Shown in pieces: positions 57,165-64,000 of a DNA stretch of 64,000 nucleotides. The notes below the pieces were generated by a model. It searched no databases. It worked only from the letters and a program-made list of their open reading frames with translations, and had not been told where the DNA came from. The stretch is from Auricularia sp. M13 (lineage: Eukaryota > Basidiomycota > Agaricomycetes > Auriculariales > Auriculariaceae), in contig CM073198.1 of the NCBI GenBank assembly GCA_037042915.1, positions 3,534,001-3,598,000 on the forward strand, given 5' to 3'. The translations under genes and the position numbers were made by a program. The stretch's first letter is position 1, and each line of letters opens with the position of its first letter.

Positions 57165-59593
57165 CTACAAAGCATCCACAACTCCCCGTCGCCGCGAATG
57201 CGACGGCGCAGGGAGCGCAAGGGCAGGGATCGCAAGTCCCAGGCCGGCATTCGCATACCGCGGCGGCGAGTGCATGCGCATCCTGCGCAGCACATCCACC
57301 ACCTCGTCCGCATCGCTCTCGTCCGCGCTCGACTCCTCCTCCTCCGACTCCGCGCCGCCCTGCGTCCGCGCGTACGGGTGCACGACGATGCGCGGCGTCG
57401 CGCGGCTCTGCGCGCGCATCGCCATCACATGCCCCAGCCGCAGCTTGCCCGAGCCCGGCGAAGCCGGCGCAGTGGGACTGCGCGCGCGGGCAGCGGGGAG
57501 CGGCGGCAGCGGCCTGTCGCGGTAAAACTCGAGCGAGGGCGAGTCGTCCGAGCGCGACACCCTGCGCACGTCCACGTCCACGTCCACAGTCGACAGCTGC
57601 CGCACGTCCTCCGCCGAGCGCGTGCACAGGGGCTGCGGCGACGGCGGGGGCAGGAGCGAGGATGCCGAGGACGCCGGGCGCGAGGACGAAGGCGACGGCG
57701 GGAACACCGTCGCGGGCGAGCGGAACGGCGACGGCGTGCTGGGGAACGCGCCCGCGCGCGGCGGCATCTTGGGCACCCTGAGCAGCAGGTACCCCGCGCC
57801 GGCGTTCGCGTCCGCGTCCGCGAGCACCGAGTGCCGCTGCGCAGCGGGCGACCGGTCGAGAGCTAGAACTGGAACTGGAACTGGCGGCCGGCGCGGCGTG
57901 CTTGTGCTAGCCACTATACCAGATCGTCAGCACGCGGCACACTTAGACGCACGCGATCGCTCTACTCTACGCACCTGGCACGGGCGGAAAAGCAGCTAGT
58001 AAGGCCGGCGTGGATGGGCTGGGCCCAAGGATGGTCGCGGTCGAGCCGCTCGCGCCAATGTCCAGCACGCTGCCGGAAGAGTCCATAGACGCGATAGAGG
58101 CTGCAGGGGGGATCGACGCAGGCAGGACAGGCGCGACCTGAGATCCAGGCAGAGAGCTCATGCGCGAGCGCAGCTTGTCCAGGCCGCGGCCCAGCGTGGC
58201 AGGCAGGCGGAGTAGCGCGGAGGACCGCGCCTTGTGTGGCGAGCGAGGTGTGGCGGTATCCTGCGGGAGGAACGAAGACCGCGACACCTCATGCGCCTCC
58301 TGATGCGGCGGGAGCGAGGGCTTCGAGGCCTGCCGGCGCACGCTCATGGTAGGAAGAACAGTGGCGCTGAAACGCTCGAGCGGGGTGCGGGACGCGCGGG
58401 CAGCCACAGCATGCGGGATGGGCTGCTGCGCCTGGTGACAGTGGCGCGACGGCCCGCCTGTCGCCGGCTGTAGTTGGCTCGCGACAGGCGGAGGGGGCGA
58501 AGGTAGCCGGGCACGAGGAGGCTGGGGCTGGGTCCGCGGAAACGCGACGCGGACCGCATCGCGGGGCTCAGCCAGATCCACATTGGCGTCCTCGCTGACA
58601 GCAGGGTCAAGCACTTGGCGCACGACGCATTTCGGGCCTTGTACGCCCATGAACGGGGCGAGCGCATCGTCGTTGAGCACGTCGAGGTCGAGGTCCGTCT
58701 CGCTGTCCGCGCCGTCTGGCCTGGCGGGGAAGGGGAATTCGGCGGAGGAGGGCGAGTCGAGGGATGTGCCCCATGGTGTAAGCTGTTTAGCGCGTGCAAT
58801 TTCCTCGAACAGCTCAGCCACGGTCCGCTGTTGGAGATTAGACATCTGCTTCGCGCTGAGATGCTGTTTGCGAGTGCTGCCGTGGCCGTCAAAGGAGCTC
58901 GCGTCGCCTCCGTGCAGGGCCTCGATGGCGGCCCACTCGTCGTCGATGCAGGTGCCAAACGACGACTCGTCGCCCTCCTCAACAACGCAGCGGTCCGAGT
59001 TGGCGGTCATGGGCGGGCTGCGGGGCGCGAGCGAGGAGCCGGACGAGTGGGCGGTGTCTGGGCGGGAGAAAATGGTGCTGACGCGGGAGGTGGAGGACGA
59101 GAGCGACGACTTGCGGTCATGGGAGAGAGAGGCAGGCGCAAGTGATTTAGTCTGTGGGACCAGGGACTAGAGTCAGGTCCAGTTGGTGCAAGTGCAACGC
59201 TAAATGATTGCTCAGGGCGGCTTCCCTGCTCACCTTGCTCACTTCCCGCCGCCGTTCTGCGGCACGCCGTGCCTCCACGGTCCGGTAGTGCGATCGCCAG
59301 CCTGGGGGCCTGGGACTGGGACTGCTGCTGCTCGCCGCCGCTGCCGCCGTCGTCCTGGGGAGCGCGGGCGACGGCGACCGCGGGGAAGAAGGCAACCCAA
59401 TATTGCCTTTGTTATTAGCCACCCGGCTTGAAGAAGGGCTCCGGGACGAGGCCGACGAGGGCAGACCGAGCAGGGTGTTGAGCGAGTCCTGGCGTGCGCA
59501 GGCGTCTGAGCAGAACCAGGCCGAGTCGGACGAGCACGGCCGGCCGCAGAAGCAGAGGGCCGGCGGAGACGACGGAGACGACGACGACGACAT
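57165..59593 (-). CDS. Ecl1-like zinc-site protein, copy 3 (761 aa)
   Basis: Exons are 59593-59234, 59151-57975 and 57913-57165 (introns 82 and 61 nt). The N-terminus after a Ser/Pro run reads ALCFCGRPC, then WFCSDACARQDSLNTLLG. Cysteines 14, 16, 20, 28 and 32 form a compact zinc site of the Ecl1/life-span regulatory factor type, without the long insert seen in copies 1 and 2. A charged helix (RTVEARRAAERRREVSK) follows. The rest is Ser/Pro-rich and probably disordered, with an acidic patch (ESEEEESSADESDADE) near the C-terminus and the block PRIVVHPYART. It shares no clear blocks with copies 1 and 2 beyond the cysteine site, so it is a distant relative. Regulatory function is inferred from the family only. 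It is 154 bp upstream-to-downstream of KRE33 on the same strand. Confidence 0.65.
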
Positions 59594-59747
59594 CGGGGCC
59601 AGGGACGGGGACAAGGAGAGAGAGGGAGGGCGCCGACAGGGGGCGCGTGCAGGCCCCGCTGGTTTTATTCTGCCCAAAAGACGTTTCCTATTCGGGACGA
59701 TCGTCCGCGCGACAGGGGACCTACATGCTAGACGGATGCCACAGTGC

Positions 59748-62700
59748 CTATCCCCGCATCGCCTTCTTTCCGCGCCGAATCTTCTTCGCCTTGCCGCTCT
59801 CATTCTCCGCGTCCGTGCCCGTGCCCGTTGCTGTACCGAGCTTGCGTTTGAGAGACTGGCTGTCCTTGACGCTGGCCACGCTCAGCCGCGCCTTCTCGCC
59901 CGCCGCTGCCCGCGCAGCCTCGTTCTCGTCCCACGCGACGTCCCCGCCGATCGCAAACCTGCGCAGAGAAGGGAAAAGCAAGAAAAAAACCGTATCAGCA
60001 TTTCCCGCCTATTGCGCGCAGCGGACAGCACAAACGCACGTCACCGCACCCCATTGCGGATTAGACTCTGCACTCACTTTTTCAAATCGAGATTGTCAAT
60101 CATCTCGCGCCGCCGCCGCCGCTCGTCCTCGTCCAGCAGCGCGTTCTTGCCGGCCTGCACGAGCTCCTGCTCAATCTCACGGCCGACCTGCCCGGCGCCG
60201 CGCGCGAGCATCGTGCCGCGGTCGAGCGATGCCGGACCCGGCAAGGTCGCCGCGACGGCAGACCGCTGGATATCGTGCAGATACTTGTTGATCTTCCGGA
60301 GCGCCTTGACGAACAGCGCGAGCGCCTGCGACACCGACACCTCCGGCAGCTCGGCCTGCACCCGTCTCGCGTCAGCCCCAAACGCATGCCAGTGCCAGAA
60401 ATCAGAAATCAAAACGCGCCACCGCACCTCGACGTCCTCTATCGTCTTGCGCTGCAGGCCTAGAGCGAGCAGGATGGCGCTCTGCACCGCGCTCAGATGC
60501 ACGCCCTGCGGCTGCTCGTCCGCCGCCGTCGCGTCCGCCACCGGCGCCGCCATGCGCCCGTCAAAGTACAGCGTGGCTATCGTCGGCAGGATATCCAGCA
60601 CGACGTGGTAATCGAGCATATTGTTGGCGTACGACGCCAGCCGCTTCAGATCATACGGCGTGAGCAAGTACGACAGCTCGACAGACGACAGCGCTGCAAG
60701 TTGGGTCGCGCAACGACGTCAGCGCACCGCCCACAGTCCAAGTCCAACGCTGCCTGACGTGACAGCCGAAAGTGCTCACCTCGCGCGCCGTCACTGACGT
60801 CAGGATCCGCCGTCCGCGGTGCCTCGATCGCCGCATTTGCAGCTTCGAGCACGCTCAGCGCCGTTGCGCTGCCAAACTCGCGGAACTGATACGAGAGCAG
60901 GCTCAGGAACCGCCGCCGGAAGTCTGCGCATTATGCGTGTCAGCTATGCTCAGAGGAAGCAGGGGGGGAGAGGGCAGGGCAGGGGACGCACCCTTCGCGA
61001 ATTCCGTCAACCATTCCAGGTCGGCGGGCGGCGTGCTCTTCAGGCCCCGCACCATCACGCACGTGTATTCCCCCGTGAGCTCGTTTTGCGTTTGCCGCAG
61101 GTACAGAGGCACGTATTTTGCGCGCTTCCAGAAGCGCAGCAGCTGGGGCGTCAGCCCGTACGACACCCCGAGGTAGTCGAGCGTTTCTGGCTTGCGCTCC
61201 GTCAGCCGTTGCAGGAGAGGCGGCATGCGCGCCGCTGAGCGGACGCCGATGTTTTCTTGCAGAAGGGAGGCATTCTGCGCAGGACGTGAGTGTCGTGTCG
61301 CTTTGGTGTGCGAATGGGCATACCGGGTCAACGACTGCTTCTTGCGCCAGAGTTTTCGATAGTTTGTCGACGCGGGCAACCTCGTCCAAATTCAGATACT
61401 CTCCGCTGTAGAACGAATTCAAGCAGTCCAACGCCCGAGCGCCATAACCCATCTGCAGAGGCTTAGTACAGTGACTTGGACTTGCGGCTTGGACCTACGC
61501 TGGTGTAATCTGGATGAACCGCTATTCGAACAACTCGTGCACCCGATAACAGTCCAAACTTTGTTTCTTGGAACTACGAATGTTCAGTACGACACTTTGG
61601 AAAGGTAAAGCGACAATCGTACCTGTTGCGATATTATCCACGGGATCATATCGCCGCCGCCTCGCGTTCCTCTTGAGAGGCCCTCCAAGATGACATTTTT
61701 CGAGATATTGCCCTCGAGCGCGACTTGCAGCACAGCCAACGGTTCGGGCAACGTGCTCTCGTCGTCCTTGATGGGCGGGAGGAGCACGAAAAGATGGTGC
61801 GCTGGCGCGTCGGACATGAGCTGCAGGTCGTTCGGCTGGTTCTTGTAGTGGCTCGCGACGTACAGCGCCATCATGCGCTGCAGGAAGACCTCGCTCGCGG
61901 GGTGGTAGCTGAACAGCGTGTCGCGCGAGACGTAGAACAGCTCGCACTTGCTCGGGTGCGGGCAGCCCGAGCCGAACTTGTTGCCCGCCGCGACGGTCGC
62001 GTCGAGGCACAGCAGCGCGTTCAGCCACTTCTCCACGTTGTCGCCCGCGCTGTACCGGATGGGCGTCTCCAGCTTGATCTCGCGCAGCGCGCGCGTCTTC
62101 CCCGCTGCGCCCGCCGCCTTCGCCTTCTTGGACGTCCCCGCGGAGGCGGAGGCGGACGTGTCTGCGGCGGCAGGTGCGTCCTTCGTGAGCGTCGGCCGCG
62201 TGGACTCGCGCAGCTGCTGGATGAGCTTCAGCGAGAGCGAGCGGCCGGTGCCCTCGTAGCCGTTGATCGTCGACGCCATGAAGATGAGGTACGGGCCCAT
62301 CAGGTTGCGCACGAGCGGCAGCGGGATCGCCGCGGCCTCGTCTATCACGACGAGCTCGGCCTGCCCGAGTACATGCGCGTCTTGCGGTTGGATGTACTGC
62401 GCTCTTTACTCAGCCCTGAACATTCTAGATTTGCGGGGAGGGGCAAGCGCACCTGAATGGTCTGCCGGTGGTCCCGGAAGACGTTCACGCGCACGATGGC
62501 CTTGTTGAACTCGGGGTTCGTGCTCTGCGCGATGTCGTAGTCGAGGTGCTCCTCGTAACCCAGCGCATCGAGCCCCTTGAAGACGAACTCGAACAGCGTC
62601 TTCAAGTTCTCCGGGCTCGGGCTGGTTACGAAAATGTTCGAGTAGCCGTGCGCGAGCGCGGCGGCGATGGCGAGGCCCAGGGCAGCCGATTTGCCGCGCC

Positions 62701-63815
62701 CGCGCGCGGCGGTCAGGGTCACTGTGGACGACAACGTCTTCTCGGCGATGGCATCGACGAACGTAAGCAGCGCTTGCGCCTGAAGACGGCCAGGGTCAGG
62801 CCAACCGAGCGCGAATTGCGTTGTACAAGTTTTGACGTACCTGATCCACCGTTTTGGCGAGCTTGGCGAGCTCGCCGATTGGTTTGGTGTCGGCGAGACT
62901 CTCCTTGAGGTCTTTCAGTTGGTCCTCGGCTTTGTCCTTGCCCTTGCCGGTCTCGATGGGCTGAATATCCTTGCCGCGAGATATAGGTAATACGTTTAGC
63001 TCGTCGTCTAGGACAAGGCAGTCGTCGCAGGAGCCGAGAGAAAGGATAAAACGCTCGTTGAACCGTGCAATGACGGAATCATGAGACGAAGTGCGGTAGC
63101 GAGCGTGCACGTCCTGCGTATTGTCAGCATGATACGGTCTCTATGAGCAGCCGTACGCACCATGGTCATCGTGTAAAGCTGTTTCAGCGATGACATAGTT
63201 TTAAGGAGCAAGACGATGAGGCCGCCTCCCTCGACAGTCTCAATCGTCCGCGCGAGCAGGTTGGGCGTTAAAGCTTCGAAGTCTTGCAGAACGCACATTC
63301 CATAGGTGTTGCCCAGAATCTTTTGCGAGTCCTTATAGTATCTGGTGGGAGGCCGTTCATTCGAACGTTGAAACTCACAAGCGACAGTGCACGCACGTGT
63401 ATCGAATATCCGTGACAGTAACGAATATCTCGAAAGGATCCTGCTCGTTGGGTTCGCGGACGCCACGCTTCACATCGCGCTTTATTTTGGCCTCGCGTTT
63501 CTTGCGGTGGCTGAAGCAGCCATGTCAGTGAACCGTTGCGGCATGCACGACGCGTCGCCGCACCTCGTAAAGCCGAGCTCCTTCTTGTAGCACCAAAGCA
63601 CAGAAGGACGGGCTGATACCCTAGCCTGGGATAACAGAAAATGCAGGTTTACTATCTGCAGGTCGGTATACGCGTGAGCAAATGGCTGGTAGGCGAGCGA
63701 CCGTTCGCACCTGGTCTCGCCCCTTGTCGCCGACCAGCACGATGAAGGAGCGGTGGTTGAGCTTGACATTGTTGTTGATGAGCGTAGGTATACGCGGGTC
63801 GAGCTGCTTCCGCAT
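59748..63815 (-). CDS. KRE33: RNA cytidine acetyltransferase KRE33/NAT10 (1083 aa), 14 exons
   Basis: Exons: 63815-63711, 63655-63564, 63510-63397, 63341-63161, 63113-62841, 62779-62453, 62396-61623, 61573-61499, 61452-61324, 61274-60992, 60923-60780, 60693-60428, 60355-60078, 59958-59748. The nucleolar enzyme makes N4-acetylcytidine in 18S rRNA and some tRNAs using acetyl-CoA and ATP. Blocks in order: LDPRIPTLINNN and HRSFIVLVGDKGRDQ; ARPSVLWCYKKELGF; KILGNTYGMCVLQDFEAL; the Walker A loop AARGRGKSA (G282-S286) of the helicase module; VVIDEAAAIPLPLV; the GNAT acetyl-CoA loop SMGYGARAL (residues 647-655); and GRGxxR-free C-terminal parts ending in a basic tail (KKIRRGKKAMRG) typical for nucleolar proteins. 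Length matches known family members (about 1,025-1,060) with slightly longer low-complexity inserts (for example TSASASAGTSKKAKAAG). Confidence 0.95.
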
Positions 63816-64000
63816 TCTTCAGCGTATCGCGCAAAAAGAAAGCAGTCAAAGATTTTCAGCCGGTGGCAGTGTGCCAATCCGGCTTGGACTCTGACTGCGA
63901 CATCGACTGGAGACCGGATGACGACTCCTGGCTTGACTACTGTGCCGGAAAAATCTCTGTGCTAGGAACCTGGGGCTCTAAGATTCGTTTTGCGGACCGT

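Noticed and set aside
61725-62456. A 243-codon plus-strand frame opposite the KRE33 helicase domain
   Set aside because: Antisense shadow in GC-rich coding DNA; Arg/Val/Leu-rich without motifs.

Overview
The window looks like nuclear chromosomal DNA of a filamentous basidiomycete, most likely an Agaricomycete. It is GC-rich, and its genes are cut by many short introns (about 43-80 nt, GT-AG with CTNA-type branch sequences). The gene content also fits: a Tad/LINE-type retrotransposon, a GH18 enzyme of the mushroom type, and serine/proline-rich regulators. No species can be named. All gene models were joined by hand from open frames, splice signals and reading phase. No homology search was run.

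Layout, left to right. 1-393 (-) is the 5' part of a CDK8/SSN3 mediator kinase, sharing a very short promoter with a divergent homeodomain-like protein (551-1704, +). Next come a LYR-motif protein (3493-2088, -) and two paralogous Ecl1-type (life-span regulatory factor) zinc proteins on the minus strand (8290-6442 and 16803-14936), each with a gene-poor stretch of 5-6.6 kb upstream. 22625-21871 (-) is a NADAR/YbiA-like protein whose upstream region holds an ~8.4 kb poly(A)-tailed non-LTR retrotransposon (about 31104 to 22736, -). It has a gag-like ORF1 with a CCHC knuckle and an ORF2 with endonuclease, reverse transcriptase, RNase H-like and zinc-finger parts. 32.8-34.0 kb may hold an unresolved gene. 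34427-35399 (+) encodes an unknown protein, and 35759-39332 (+) an importin beta-3/Kap121-like karyopherin in 16 exons.

41499-40340 (-) is a second copy of the homeodomain-like protein. 43305-41731 (-) is a secreted GH18 enzyme in 13 exons, two of them 13-14 nt. 44.18-45.85 kb holds two related inverted-repeat units that look like small non-autonomous DNA transposons. The right third is gene-dense: FAD monooxygenase (46774-48167, +), splicing factor PRP6 (51287-48329, -), short-chain dehydrogenase (51874-53278, +), Jen1-type monocarboxylate transporter (55802-53601, -), a third Ecl1-like protein (59593-57165, -) and the RNA cytidine acetyltransferase KRE33/NAT10 (63815-59748, -).

There is no single operon-like pathway. 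Housekeeping RNA and nuclear-transport genes (PRP6, KRE33, KAP121, SSN3) are mixed with small-molecule genes and regulators. The unusual theme is duplicated regulators: two homeodomain-like genes about 39 kb apart in opposite orientation, and three Ecl1-like genes. No tRNA, rRNA or CRISPR array was recognised.
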